Shown here piece by piece: positions 1 to 9,124 of a stretch of DNA of 46,273 bases. Position numbers and translations under genes: made by a program. Below the pieces are notes generated by a model. It searched no databases, was not told the DNA's origin, and saw nothing but the letters and a program-made list of their open reading frames with translations. Origin of the DNA: JAYEMH01 sp034717985 [NCBI: Candidatus Ratteibacteria bacterium] (lineage in GTDB: Bacteria > CAZDME01 > JAYEMH01); the NCBI GenBank assembly GCA_034717985.1, contig JAYEMH010000013.1, positions 1-46,273 of the forward strand, read 5' to 3'. Position 1 is the stretch's first letter. The number at the start of each line of letters is the position of its first letter.

Positions 1-49
1 CCTTAAATGCTTTGTCAAACCGCTTCATTTTGACCTTTTCCCCATCCAT
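1..49 (-). CDS. 5' end of a gene cut by the window edge
   Basis: Only the first sixteen codons are visible, reading MDGEKVKMKRFDKAFK. The ATG at 47-49 is preceded at good spacing by GGAGGTGT, a strong ribosome binding site, so this is probably a real start. The basic stretch around KRFDKAFK resembles the N-terminus of IS3-family OrfA transposases, but sixteen residues cannot settle that. It lies just downstream of the SH3b-like gene on the same strand. The family is a guess; that a gene starts here is likely. Confidence 0.4.
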   Translation of the reverse strand, partial: MDGEKVKMKRFDKAFK

Positions 50-77
50 CGGACACCTCCTGATTATGAGCCGGCTT

Positions 78-389
78 TTATACTACCACCAACTCTTCGT
101 TGTGTCCACTTTTTCGGGGGAAGATCAATCCGTCTTTCCCATTAATTTTGACCCGGTACCATATAACAAGAAGTGACCCACTTCGTACAGTTTTCTTTTC
201 ATAGATTTGTACCTTATTGCCAGCCGGAAGTCGTCCTAAAGAACTTGTTCTATTAGGCTGTTTCCGTACCGGAGCAGATGCCACTTTATCAATGATGACA
301 AACTCATGTTTTTCAGCATTAACGCTTGGGGAATACAACATCATTATTACTGTCAGGGTGAAACCAAGAAATCTAATTAATCTATTCAT
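78..389 (-). CDS. Secreted SH3b-like domain protein
   Basis: A 103-residue protein with a typical Sec signal peptide: basic MNRLIR, a hydrophobic core to about residue 22, then a likely cut after VNA at about residue 25. The mature part (about 28-100) has the feel of a bacterial SH3 domain, with 'VRKQPN..SS.LGRLPAGNKV' near the start, then 'WYRVKINGKDGLIF', the usual SH3b order of a variable loop followed by a W-Y-V strand and a G-x-x-G-W/L-I strand. Such domains often bind peptidoglycan or peptides in the periplasm. There is no catalytic domain. It sits 43 bases downstream of the tail-anchored protein gene and could be co-transcribed with it. The fold is inferred from pattern only. Confidence 0.65.
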   Translation of the reverse strand: MNRLIRFLGFTLTVIMMLYSPSVNAEKHEFVIIDKVASAPVRKQPNRTSSLGRLPAGNKVQIYEKKTVRSGSLLVIWYRVKINGKDGLIFPRKSGHNEELVVV

Positions 390-432
390 ATTTCCATCTC
401 CTATTTATGGGTAGTAAGCATAACGCTAAAGC

Positions 433-870
433 TCACCATTTTATTGCGAGCAAAGAAGAAATAACGGCTACAATTATACCAACAGTTATTCCTATAATTA
501 ATGACCAAATTCTGTCTGATCTTCGCTGTTGTTCTTCCTCGAGATAGAGATCTGTTTTTGTGGTGCAGAAGAACAATTGATTATTAAAATCACCATTATT
601 TACAATTTTTTGTCCCTTATATTCAAATTCTCCTTTCCCAAATGACGCAGTGTATAAAGTTATCGCCAATTCTTTATTTTTGGCATGGAGAATATCTTTT
701 TCATCATGAGTCATTACTGAATCAATATAACCACCTGTAATGAGGCTAACAAAAGGATAAACATCCCGATGATCATTATGCTTTTTAGACAAAATCCTGA
801 GAATTGCCTGAAGATTCATCTCTCTCTTTTTTTTTAATTTTTTTAATATTTTATGTGAAATATTTTCCAT
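433..870 (-). CDS. Hypothetical tail-anchored membrane protein
   Basis: A 145-residue protein I do not recognise. The first 25 residues are very basic and helical, with no signal peptide. Residues 30-115 look like a compact cytoplasmic domain. A single strongly hydrophobic segment (about 122-143, starting IWSLIIGITVGIIVAVISSL) ends the chain with only KW after it, so the protein is probably tail-anchored with its bulk in the cytoplasm. A polar, acidic and basic stretch with EEEQQRR precedes the membrane segment. The gene has low G+C compared with the hydrogenase operon and lies in a patch with a relic ORF and a possible transposase start, so it may be an acquired accessory gene. Confidence 0.6.
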   Translation of the reverse strand: MENISHKILKKLKKKREMNLQAILRILSKKHNDHRDVYPFVSLITGGYIDSVMTHDEKDILHAKNKELAITLYTASFGKGEFEYKGQKIVNNGDFNNQLFFCTTKTDLYLEEEQQRRSDRIWSLIIGITVGIIVAVISSLLAIKW

Positions 871-898
871 AACTAAATTCTATTTCTTACTCTAACAA

Positions 899-1009
899 TT
901 AATAAACGTAATTCGTGTTTTCTGCTGCTCTTCCTCTATTTCGAACCAAACCCGCAACATATTTACTTTCGTGTACGAGTTTAGTATGATGTTTCTTTGT
1001 TTTGGTCAT
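899..1009 (-). pseudogene. Relic small ORF, N-terminus beginning MTKTKKHHTKLVHE
   Basis: An open frame of 36 codons whose first 19 residues, MTKTKKHHTKLVHESKYVA, recall a family of small environmental proteins that begin MTKTK.HRTKLVREGQYVA followed by EVEVELI. Here the frame leaves that pattern after YVAG and ends at a TAA. In the next frame the downstream DNA reads WFEIEEEQQKT, closer to the acidic continuation expected, which suggests a frameshift and decay. The family link is from memory of the pattern. The ORF fills part of the gap between the M48 peptidase and the tail-anchored protein. Confidence 0.35.
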
Positions 1010-1102
1010 ATTCAATTATATCACCCCTAAGGTGGAATATCTATAAAGTTTTTATATTTACGGGGGGAACAAGTACCTAAACCCTTAGAGCGCTAAATCC
1101 AC

Positions 1103-1876
1103 CTATCTCTTCTCCCCGGCTTTCAATCTAATAATTTCATTTTTGACCGCTTCGATCCTTTGCTTATAAGGCGGGTGGGAATGAAAAAAAATAGCTACAC
1201 CCGGATCCCTATTTTTAGATTTCTTCTGCAGTTTGGTAAGAAAGGTAACCATTCCCCGTGGGTCAAAGCCGGCTTTAAAGGCATATTTAACCCCCAGCCT
1301 GTCGGCCAAAAACTCGTCTTCACGGCTATAACCGGCGGTTACCAGATTAACCATTGTATTGGTAATCTGCTTAGCTCTTTTTAAATCCTTGTCCATTTTC
1401 TTTTCTTGAAAAATTAAACTTTCAATAATTGCTATTCCCATGCTCATTTGCAATTTTTTTACACTATGCCGGGCGGCCACATGTCCTACCTCGTGAGCCA
1501 GGACGGCCGCCAATTCATCATCATTGGCCAAATTCATCAAATCATCAGTCACATAAATAATTCCTCCGGGAGCGGCAAAGGCATTAATCTGTCCGCGGAT
1601 ATCCAGTATGCTAAAGCGATAAGGCACATCTTTTCGATCGCAGACATTGACAATTCTTCGGGCAATCGAAAGCAGGCGGTGGTTAGGATGGGAGTTCGTG
1701 ATAAGGCGATAGCGCTGTTCGGTCTGGCGGGCAACTTGCCGGCCTAATCTGATTTCTTCCTGAGTAGAAATTAGATAGAATTCTTCCCGGCCGGTCGCCG
1801 GATTGTATATCGTCATACAGCCGGAAGAATTGGCGAGAACCAGGGAAATCAATAGAAAAACAAGGAATCGTTTCAT
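1103..1876 (-). CDS. M48-family metallopeptidase lipoprotein (BepA/LoiP-like)
   Basis: A 257-residue periplasmic zinc protease. The N-terminal hydrophobic segment ends in a lipobox-like NSSGC (Cys20), so a lipoprotein is likely. The zinc motif HEVGH is at about 128-132 and the downstream third ligand is in EDEFLAD at about 186-191, both typical of peptidase family M48. 'NAFAAPGG.IYVTDDL' before the zinc motif is also typical of the family, which includes the outer-membrane quality-control proteases BepA and LoiP. Unlike BepA there is no C-terminal TPR domain; length fits the short M48 form. Its start overlaps the end of the yjbQ gene by 4 bases, so it is translationally coupled and ends the envelope part of this operon. 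Confidence 0.9.
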   Translation of the reverse strand: MKRFLVFLLISLVLANSSGCMTIYNPATGREEFYLISTQEEIRLGRQVARQTEQRYRLITNSHPNHRLLSIARRIVNVCDRKDVPYRFSILDIRGQINAFAAPGGIIYVTDDLMNLANDDELAAVLAHEVGHVAARHSVKKLQMSMGIAIIESLIFQEKKMDKDLKRAKQITNTMVNLVTAGYSREDEFLADRLGVKYAFKAGFDPRGMVTFLTKLQKKSKNRDPGVAIFFHSHPPYKQRIEAVKNEIIRLKAGEKR

Positions 1877-2292
1877 TTCCCGATGACCTGCACTATTACC
1901 TCGCGCTGGCGGGAACGATTGTCAAAATCCAGATAAATAATTTGTTGCCAGGTTCCCAGACAGAGCTTACCGCTAATAAAAGGTATGTTCAAAGATGACT
2001 TCAACAACGAAGAACGAACATGGGCATATCCATTACCATCGCCCCAATGGGCATTATGGGCGTAGTGACTGTTTTCCGGAACAAGCTTATTCCATGATAC
2101 CTTTAAGTCCTGGATCAGGCCGGGTTCATTTTCAACGGTGGAAATACCGGCCGTTGAACCAACGGTAAAAATATTAGCATTGCCTTCCTTGAAGCCGGAA
2201 TCCGCCACCAAATCTTCCACCTTATCGGTTATATCAATTATATCGGTATGTCCTTTGGTGGCAAATTTTACTTTGTGTGTTTTTATATCCAT
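1873..2292 (-). CDS. YjbQ-family (UPF0047) protein
   Basis: A 139-residue single-domain protein matching the YjbQ/UPF0047 family over its full length. The conserved signature segments are visible: STAGISTVENEPGL at about 47-60, HNAHWGDGNGYAHVRSSLL at about 79-97 and LGTWQQI followed by DFDNRSRQR near the end. Family members are trimeric, and some have weak thiamine-phosphate synthase activity in genetic tests, but the physiological role is unknown. A dedicated ThiE is present elsewhere in this window, so a thiamine role is not needed here. The downstream M48 gene overlaps it by 4 bases. Confidence 0.92.
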   Translation of the reverse strand: MDIKTHKVKFATKGHTDIIDITDKVEDLVADSGFKEGNANIFTVGSTAGISTVENEPGLIQDLKVSWNKLVPENSHYAHNAHWGDGNGYAHVRSSLLKSSLNIPFISGKLCLGTWQQIIYLDFDNRSRQREVIVQVIGK

Positions 2293-2466
2293 AATCTTCT
2301 CCTTACGGTCACAATTTCGTCAAGCTGTCTTTTAAGCCGGTTAACTGCAAAAAGAAAGGTTGAAATGAGCAAAAATGAGCAAATAAAAGCACAAAGAAGC
2401 AAATCCTCTTAAAGTAATTTAGCGACAAAAGAACATAATTGCTTATAAATCAGTTACTTACAAATA

Positions 2467-3204
2467 CTATGGCAGGTAAAATAACGGGTTAACGGCCTCG
2501 GAGTCCTTTCTTATCTCGAAATGAAGATGGGAACCTCGAGCCCGCCCGGTAGAACCAACCCGGGCAATTATCTGGCCCTGTTTAACTTTCTCCTTTTCCT
2601 TAACCAAATTTACCCGATTGTGGGCATAAACGGTTGAAAACCCATCCCCATGGTCAATAATGACTACATTTCCGTAACCACGCATAACCTGGTTAAAAGA
2701 AACCACTCCTTTTCTGCTGGCCAGAACCTCTCTCCCCCGGGGCGCGGCAATATCTATTCCATAATGAAATCCTCCCTTTCTTTTGCCAAAATAAGAGGAA
2801 AGACGGCCTTTAGCCGGCCAGACAAAGTCCCCCTTGGCTAAATCCGGGATTTTTTCAATTTTCTTGATTTTTTTCTTTTTTCGCGTTACTCGATATTCGG
2901 GTTGATAGGTTGCCACCTTCTTTTTTGCCTTTGTCCCGGGGATAAAAATCAATTGCCCGGTTTTAATCCGGCGGACGTCAGAAATGCGGTTAATCCGGAT
3001 AAGCTCCTCCAGCGGCACCCCGTAGGTTTTGGAAACCCGCCACAGGGTCTGGCCTTTTTTGACCCGGTGATAAACCCCGTTGACATTCTTCTTAAGGGCG
3101 AAAATTTGGAAAGGCGAGGGCGCGCTAAGGTGTATACCGGCGCAGCCAGTTAAAAGGAAGGAAAGTAGAAACAGGAAAAAAACAAAATTTTTTTTAATTA
3201 ACAT
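2467..3204 (-). CDS. LysM-M23 peptidoglycan endopeptidase lipoprotein (NlpD-like)
   Basis: A 245-residue lipoprotein. The signal peptide ends in the lipobox LTGC (Cys21). A LysM domain follows (about 45-90: YHRVKKGQTLWRVSKTYGV through LIFIPG), then a basic linker, then a C-terminal LytM/M23 domain (about 127-245). The M23 zinc ligands are present: H-x3-D in HYGIDIA, and HLHFE near the end, so the peptidase is probably active rather than an activator like E. coli NlpD. It would bind and cut peptidoglycan cross-links at the outer membrane. It starts 11 bases downstream of the RND pump stop and is probably in the same transcript. Confidence 0.92.
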   Translation of the reverse strand: MLIKKNFVFFLFLLSFLLTGCAGIHLSAPSPFQIFALKKNVNGVYHRVKKGQTLWRVSKTYGVPLEELIRINRISDVRRIKTGQLIFIPGTKAKKKVATYQPEYRVTRKKKKIKKIEKIPDLAKGDFVWPAKGRLSSYFGKRKGGFHYGIDIAAPRGREVLASRKGVVSFNQVMRGYGNVVIIDHGDGFSTVYAHNRVNLVKEKEKVKQGQIIARVGSTGRARGSHLHFEIRKDSEAVNPLFYLP

Positions 3205-3215
3205 AGGGTTTGAAA

Positions 3216-6200
3216 TTATTCCGGCTGGTTATTGTTCTCTTTAGCCCGGCGGATCAAACTTGGATGCTTGGTTATTTTTATGGCGATATCGTCAAGAATA
3301 GAGTAGATACATGGTATTATGACCAGGGTAAGGATAGTGGCAAATAGCAGCCCCCAACACAAAGCCATGGCCATCGGGACTAAAAACGGATCCTTACCCC
3401 CGATACCATAAGCTACCGTTGAAAGTCCTCCCACTGTAGTAATAGTGGTTAATATAACCGGCCGTATTCTCAGCTGACCGGCTTTGATAATAGACTCCCC
3501 CCTATCCATGCCGGTAGCTCTCAGTTTATTGATAAAATCAACCAGGATAATAGAATCGTTTACCACGATACCGCTTAATCCGATAATGCCTAAAAGGGCC
3601 ATAAAAGACAAAGGTATGCCGTGAAGTAAAAAAGCCAGCACCACGCCTATAAGACCAAAAGGTATGGCCATCATCACGATAAAGGGCTGAATTAACGACC
3701 GGAAAAAGGAAGAAAGCATTAAAAAGACGATAAGAAAAACAAAAAAGTATGCCTTACCCAGACTCTTCAATGATTTTATCGTTTCCTCTTGTTCCCCGCC
3801 GTACTTGACTGAATAACCGAGATATTTATCGGAAATATTGCGGAATTTATTCTTAAGCAATCTATTTATTTTCATTGATGTCGTCTTGGCCGCATCAACA
3901 TTACTGGAAACCGATACAACCCGTTTCCCGTCTAAATGATGAATAGTCGTTGTCCCGGGAACTTTCTCGATTGAGGCTACCTTTTTTAAAGGAATTAAGG
4001 TGTCAAACCGGTTTGAAATAAGAATATTTTCAAAAACCGAAATATCCCCGGTCTCTTCCCTGCTGAACCGCACGGTCACATCAGTCTCGTCCTCGGCTTT
4101 AATTGGTTTGATGGTAGTCGCGATACCCCCTTTGAAAACGGCCCGGATGGTCCGGGCAATTTTTCTAATAGTAAGTCCGGCCATAGTTGCTTTTTCACGG
4201 TCAACGCTGATGCGAATTTCTTCCTGACCGGGTTTATGATCCCATGTAATATCGGATGCGCCGTCTATCATTTGTAAATAATCCATAAATTCTTTAGCGA
4301 TTTGGTCAAGGGTATCAAAATCCTCACCTCTTATCTCTATCTCAACCGCTTTTCCCACCGGCGGGCCGGTTTCGGGCTTATCAAACCTGAGGGTAGTAAA
4401 ACCCTCTATGTCTTTCGTTTTCGTCCGCAATTCGGCAATAATTTCATCCACGCTTCTTGGCCTGTCTTGTTCCGGAGTGAGATAAACCGTTACCTGGCCG
4501 AGATTACTTCCCCGTCCGGCAAACGGGTCATGACGGTCTTCAGCGCTTTCTCCGACCGCGGTTACATACGTATCAAGTTCGCCGGCCGGTAATTTTGAAA
4601 CAACGCGCTCAAGAGGAATCATAAGCTGATGTGTTTTCTCTAACGGGGTGCCGATAGGAGCTTCGGCCCTGGCAAAGAAAAAATCTATTCCGGCGGAGGG
4701 GAAAAGAATAAATTTCATTACGGTAACTGATAACACGACACAGACAAGCAATAAACCTGAAAATCCAGCAAGGACTTTATACTTTCTGCTTATTGCTTTT
4801 TTAATAATTCGCGTATAGAAAGAAACTATTTTTTTGAACCAGGCCATCCCCTTGGTTAACTCCACCGGGTTCCCCCGGGCATCAATTTTAATCTTTACAA
4901 AATCAGCCAGATGGGATGGTAAAATAATAAGGGCTTCCCCGAGCGAAGCTACAAGAGCCACAATCAGGACAGTGGGAAGATCCCTGATAAATTTGCCCAT
5001 GATACCGGTCATAAACAAGAGAGGGGAAAAAGCGGCAATTGTGGTTACTACCGCCGTAACAACCGCTCCCATAACCTCTTCAGAACCTTTAATTGCGGCT
5101 GTCCGCGGAGATTCCCCTTTTTCCATATGCCGGTAAACATTTTCGGCGACGATAATACCATCATCAACCAGCATTCCAAGAACAATAATTAAACCGAACA
5201 TACTGATAAGGTTTATGGTTATGCCCATTATTCCCATGACAATAAAGGTCGTAAAAAAAGCGACCGGTATCCCCAGGAAGGTAATGAAAGCCACTCTTCT
5301 ATGCAGGAATATAAGCAAGGCGCTCATTACCAGAATTATGGCCACCCAGGCGTTGTTCCTCAGCACATTAAGACGTCTTTTGGCGAAAAACGAATAATCA
5401 TTCACATAAGATATCTTCAGTTTATTTCCCTGGAGCTTAAGATAAGCTTGGCATTTTTTCTTTACTTGAGCGACTATTTTTAAAGCATCCCCGGATTCCT
5501 TCTTTACTATCGTAAGATTGATAGAACGTGTGCCCATGGTTTTGTTTATTTTGTTTTCATCTTTAAATGTATCAGAAACGACCGCTACATCCTTTATTCG
5601 CAGCCAATTCCCGGAATCATTAGCCCTGATAATTACCTCTTCGATTTCTTCGGCGCTTAAAAACTCACCCGTAGTTCTGATGTTGTATTCGCTTGTTTCC
5701 GTATCCAATTTTCCCGCCGGTAGACTAATATTGCGAGCGGCTAAAGCATTTTCTATTTCTTCAAAAGAAACATAATATTCACTGAGTTTTTTCGGTTCAA
5801 GGAGAATCTGAATTTCTCTTTCCCGATAGCCCTCTTTCTTTATCCGCGCTACCCCGTCTACATCTTCAAGCAGGTCTTCCAGGGTATCGGCATGCTTTCG
5901 TAATTCACCTTCGCTCATCTTCCCTGATAACGAAACCTCTATTATTGGAAATTGCCGGGCGGTCAATTCCATTACTACCGGGTCATCAACATCCCTGGGC
6001 AAATTTCTTATCCTATCTACGGCGCTGGTAATGTCTCTTATAACTTTCTGTTTGTTTTTTTCATCCGGGTCTATCGTTACATAAACAAGAGATAGACCTG
6101 TTCCGGAGGAAGAATGTATGTCCTCTATGCCGTCAACCTGCCTGAGCTCTTTCTCTATCGGTACGCTTATAAGTTTCTCTATATCCAGGGGGGCGGCGCC

Positions 6201-6356
6201 CGGATATGTCGCAGTGACGGTAACTACATCAAAAGCAACATTAGGCCAGATTTCTTTATTAATGCCCACCAGCACAACCAAACCGATAATTATGATCATG
6301 ACGGAAACCAGGTTTATAAATAAAGATTGCCTGACGCTAAAACGCGGTAAACTCAT
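3216..6356 (-). CDS. RND-family efflux transporter, inner-membrane subunit (AcrB/MdtB type)
   Basis: A full-length 1046-residue RND (HAE-like) permease. The N-terminal transmembrane helix is followed by the periplasmic porter domain (about 40-330), a block of transmembrane helices, a second periplasmic domain (about 555-845) and the C-terminal helices. The proton-relay Asp pair is visible in GMLVDDGIIVAENVYRHME at about residue 400, and the matching repeat motif GLSGIVVNDSIILVDFINK lies in the C-terminal half. It would export hydrophobic compounds or envelope material using the proton (or sodium) gradient. It overlaps the preceding tolC-like gene by 4 bases. No periplasmic adaptor (HlyD/AcrA) gene is next to it, which is unusual for this pair. 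Confidence 0.95.
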   Translation of the reverse strand: MSLPRFSVRQSLFINLVSVMIIIIGLVVLVGINKEIWPNVAFDVVTVTATYPGAAPLDIEKLISVPIEKELRQVDGIEDIHSSSGTGLSLVYVTIDPDEKNKQKVIRDITSAVDRIRNLPRDVDDPVVMELTARQFPIIEVSLSGKMSEGELRKHADTLEDLLEDVDGVARIKKEGYREREIQILLEPKKLSEYYVSFEEIENALAARNISLPAGKLDTETSEYNIRTTGEFLSAEEIEEVIIRANDSGNWLRIKDVAVVSDTFKDENKINKTMGTRSINLTIVKKESGDALKIVAQVKKKCQAYLKLQGNKLKISYVNDYSFFAKRRLNVLRNNAWVAIILVMSALLIFLHRRVAFITFLGIPVAFFTTFIVMGIMGITINLISMFGLIIVLGMLVDDGIIVAENVYRHMEKGESPRTAAIKGSEEVMGAVVTAVVTTIAAFSPLLFMTGIMGKFIRDLPTVLIVALVASLGEALIILPSHLADFVKIKIDARGNPVELTKGMAWFKKIVSFYTRIIKKAISRKYKVLAGFSGLLLVCVVLSVTVMKFILFPSAGIDFFFARAEAPIGTPLEKTHQLMIPLERVVSKLPAGELDTYVTAVGESAEDRHDPFAGRGSNLGQVTVYLTPEQDRPRSVDEIIAELRTKTKDIEGFTTLRFDKPETGPPVGKAVEIEIRGEDFDTLDQIAKEFMDYLQMIDGASDITWDHKPGQEEIRISVDREKATMAGLTIRKIARTIRAVFKGGIATTIKPIKAEDETDVTVRFSREETGDISVFENILISNRFDTLIPLKKVASIEKVPGTTTIHHLDGKRVVSVSSNVDAAKTTSMKINRLLKNKFRNISDKYLGYSVKYGGEQEETIKSLKSLGKAYFFVFLIVFLMLSSFFRSLIQPFIVMMAIPFGLIGVVLAFLLHGIPLSFMALLGIIGLSGIVVNDSIILVDFINKLRATGMDRGESIIKAGQLRIRPVILTTITTVGGLSTVAYGIGGKDPFLVPMAMALCWGLLFATILTLVIIPCIYSILDDIAIKITKHPSLIRRAKENNNQPE

Positions 6357-7840
6357 ACCTTATCCTCATATTTTTCCAGAATAATATTCAGGGCTTTCTC
6401 AAGATTCACTCTGGATAGTTCATAGGCAAGCATACCCAGGGAAACCTCAAGCTGCGCCCGCAGGTCGTCCTGCTGATAATCTATCAGTTTTTTGGTATTG
6501 GACCGTCCGTAGTTAAACCGTTTTTCCTCTTCTTTGAGTTTTTCCTGCTGGAGTCTGGCTGTCTTTTTAACCCTGGTTAAATTAATTCCGTAGGTTGAAT
6601 AATTACGGAAAGCATCGCCTATTTCGGTAATGATTTCTCGTTCCAGTTTTTTTATCAGTATAAGCGCTTTTTCCTTATTGTGCCGGGCTCTTTTGAATGC
6701 GCTTCGTGCCCGGTTGTTTTCAAGCGGGAAAGAAATTTCTACCCCGGCATAATAATAGCTATTATCTTCATCTATCTTACCGGCCGCTTTACTGAAATCA
6801 GAATCTATTCCATTAGCCGCAAAACTTGCCGTCAGGTCAATTTCTGGCCATCGCTCATTTACTTTAATCTTTAAATCAATATTCCTTATCTCCATATCCT
6901 TTTTGGCCATTTTATAATCCCGTCTTTTTTGAAAAGCAGTCTGAAGGCAGTTATCTAACCTGTATTCAATTTTATGGTGCCTCAGTTTTTCTGCCGGATG
7001 AATCCGCAATTCAGCATCCATATTCATAAGCAGTTTAATCTTTTCCTCAGCCTGCCGATATTTATTTTCAGCAATGGCTAAATCTGTTTCTTTTCTGAGA
7101 ACATTTGCCTGAGAAGCTAAAAAATCTCCTTTTTCAATACGGCCCAGGTCATAATTGCTGGCATTTACCTTATGTAATCTTTTCGCCCTTTCTAAAATTC
7201 TGCAGTAAATATCCGAATTTTCTTCAAAATACAGCCATTCCCAGTAGGCTTTTTCTACCTCGGCAATCAGCGTCTCAATCCTTTCTTTGGTGAGCAAGTC
7301 AGCATTTTGAATGACTAATTTTGTCATTGATATGTTTTGCCTGTCTATCTGTCCAAAAAGATTTTTAGCTAAAGGCTGTCGTGCTTCCAGAGCTGCCACA
7401 GCAGTATGAGATGGATTCTGTGAAACATACTCTGAGTCGTTCCATGTTCTGGTATCAGAAACAGAAAGTGTCAATTTTGTTCCGGCAGGAAATTTCTTGG
7501 AAGCACCAGCCGTATATGGTGTTGTTTTGACCTTTCCGGGACCAAAAACAGAAAGCGATTCTCTTTTATCTTCAGAGTGCCCGATATTGGCAAAAAGCGT
7601 AGTATCAAATACCGCCTCATCCTTACCCAGCTCAGTTTCTTCAATCAAAAAATCCAGTTTGGCTAATTTGACTACAAAGCTGTTGTCCACGGCGAATTTA
7701 ACACAGCCCTTTAAGGAAAGAAAGTTTTTCTCATCAAGGCCGGATTTACTTTCCTGCGCACCGGCAGAATGAAAGCCGGCAGTTAAGAAAGTAATAACCA
7801 AAAGTGCTTTAAAAATTCTAATTTGATTCTTAATCCGCAT
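6353..7840 (-). CDS. TolC-family outer-membrane efflux protein
   Basis: A 495-residue protein with a signal peptide ending in AGA before QESKSG (about residue 28). Two copies of the long coiled-coil/beta pattern of the outer-membrane efflux protein family follow. The first begins at FLSLKGCVKFAVDNSFVVK, the usual 'L..A...AL.NNP.V' start of OEP domains, and the second covers about 270-480, ending with RFNYGRSNTKKLIDYQQDDL. It would form the trimeric channel through the outer membrane for the RND pump whose gene overlaps it by 4 bases. It starts only 3 bases after hydF, so the efflux genes run on from the hydrogenase operon. Confidence 0.92.
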   Translation of the reverse strand: MRIKNQIRIFKALLVITFLTAGFHSAGAQESKSGLDEKNFLSLKGCVKFAVDNSFVVKLAKLDFLIEETELGKDEAVFDTTLFANIGHSEDKRESLSVFGPGKVKTTPYTAGASKKFPAGTKLTLSVSDTRTWNDSEYVSQNPSHTAVAALEARQPLAKNLFGQIDRQNISMTKLVIQNADLLTKERIETLIAEVEKAYWEWLYFEENSDIYCRILERAKRLHKVNASNYDLGRIEKGDFLASQANVLRKETDLAIAENKYRQAEEKIKLLMNMDAELRIHPAEKLRHHKIEYRLDNCLQTAFQKRRDYKMAKKDMEIRNIDLKIKVNERWPEIDLTASFAANGIDSDFSKAAGKIDEDNSYYYAGVEISFPLENNRARSAFKRARHNKEKALILIKKLEREIITEIGDAFRNYSTYGINLTRVKKTARLQQEKLKEEEKRFNYGRSNTKKLIDYQQDDLRAQLEVSLGMLAYELSRVNLEKALNIILEKYEDKV

Positions 7841-7843
7841 TTT

Positions 7844-9124
7844 TTACCCTGGTTTTATTTTGCTCAAATAAACAGGGGATGAGACCCCATTTAAATTCGA
7901 ACAGGCTTCGGGATAATTTTTGCGCAGCAAGAATTGTACTGCTCTATTTAAGGCGTTATATAAGTAGGCAATGGCTATGCCATAATTTGTAATCTCAATT
8001 TTTTTTTCTTTACATTTTAAAATTCTGTCAAGCATCTGTTTTCTGTTAAACATACATGCCCCGCAATGAATAACTAATTCATAGTTTTCTAAATCCGAAG
8101 GGAAATCACGACCGCTGCTCACATCGAATTTTATCCCTTGACCTCTCCTTTGAGCAATCCATCGAGGAATTTTTACCCTGCCGATATCATCTCCTATCGG
8201 GTGATGAGTGCAGGCTTCGGCAATTAAAACTTTATCGCCTGATTTCAAAGTATCTATTTTTTCTGCTCCCCGGATTAATTCTTCTAAGGCACCCTTCGAA
8301 CGGGCAAAAAGGATAGAGAAACTGGTGACAGGAATATCCAAAGGCGTGGAGGCAAAAACTGCGCCAAATACTTGAGAATCAGTTACTACGACTGCTGGTT
8401 TCTTTCCTAAATTATCGATCTCCCGAGACAGTCTATTTTCATTTACCACCAATGCCGATGCCTTTCTATCCAGCACCTCCCTTAAAGTCTGCTGTTGAGG
8501 CAGGATAAGTCTTCCCTTTGGCGCCTCTTTATCTATGGGAATAACTAAAATTACCAAATCGCCCTTATCTATTAAATCGGATATTATAGGCACGGGATTT
8601 AGCCAATCATCAGGCAATAACTTAATAAGTTCATTTTTTACCTTCACTGTTGTTTCCCAGCTTCTGCTTAATGCGCAAGTTTCAACAGCAGAAATCTTTT
8701 CCTTATCTAATTTTTCTTTCAGATTCCGATCCGGGCTAAATCGGTCTATTTTATTTAAAATGACTAAAATGGGTGTGTTTTGTTTTCTCGCCTCTTCCAA
8801 AAATTTTTCCTCATACTCTCCCCATTTATCCGCTTCGGTAACTAATAAAACAAGGTCGGCGCGCTCAAAAACCTTATAGGTGTTATCGACCCTTAAATTT
8901 CCCAATGTTCCTAAATCATCTAACCCTGCGGTATCAATAAATAAAACCGGCCCGATAGGTAATAATTCCATCGGTTTCTCGACAGGATCGGTAGTTGTGC
9001 CGGGAATTTTCGAAACAATAGAAACATCTTGCTGTGTTAACGCATTAAGGATAGAAGATTTACCTGTATTCATCCGGCCAAAGATGGCTATATGCAGGCG
9101 AAGGCCTTTTGGTGTCTTTTGCAT
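7844..9124 (-). CDS. hydF: [FeFe] hydrogenase maturation GTPase HydF
   Basis: A 426-residue scaffold GTPase that receives the dithiolate-bridged diiron subcluster made by HydE and HydG and delivers it to HydA. The N-terminal GTPase domain shows Walker A GRMNTGKSS (16-24), switch PGTTTDP, DTAG and NKID. The C-terminal cluster-binding domain has the HydF signature Cys-x-His (C305, H307) and HCGAC (H353, C354, C357), matching the CxH...HCxxC spacing of the family. All metal ligands are present. It overlaps hydE by 37 bases, so its start lies inside the upstream gene and translation is probably coupled. Confidence 0.97.
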   Translation of the reverse strand: MQKTPKGLRLHIAIFGRMNTGKSSILNALTQQDVSIVSKIPGTTTDPVEKPMELLPIGPVLFIDTAGLDDLGTLGNLRVDNTYKVFERADLVLLVTEADKWGEYEEKFLEEARKQNTPILVILNKIDRFSPDRNLKEKLDKEKISAVETCALSRSWETTVKVKNELIKLLPDDWLNPVPIISDLIDKGDLVILVIPIDKEAPKGRLILPQQQTLREVLDRKASALVVNENRLSREIDNLGKKPAVVVTDSQVFGAVFASTPLDIPVTSFSILFARSKGALEELIRGAEKIDTLKSGDKVLIAEACTHHPIGDDIGRVKIPRWIAQRRGQGIKFDVSSGRDFPSDLENYELVIHCGACMFNRKQMLDRILKCKEKKIEITNYGIAIAYLYNALNRAVQFLLRKNYPEACSNLNGVSSPVYLSKIKPG

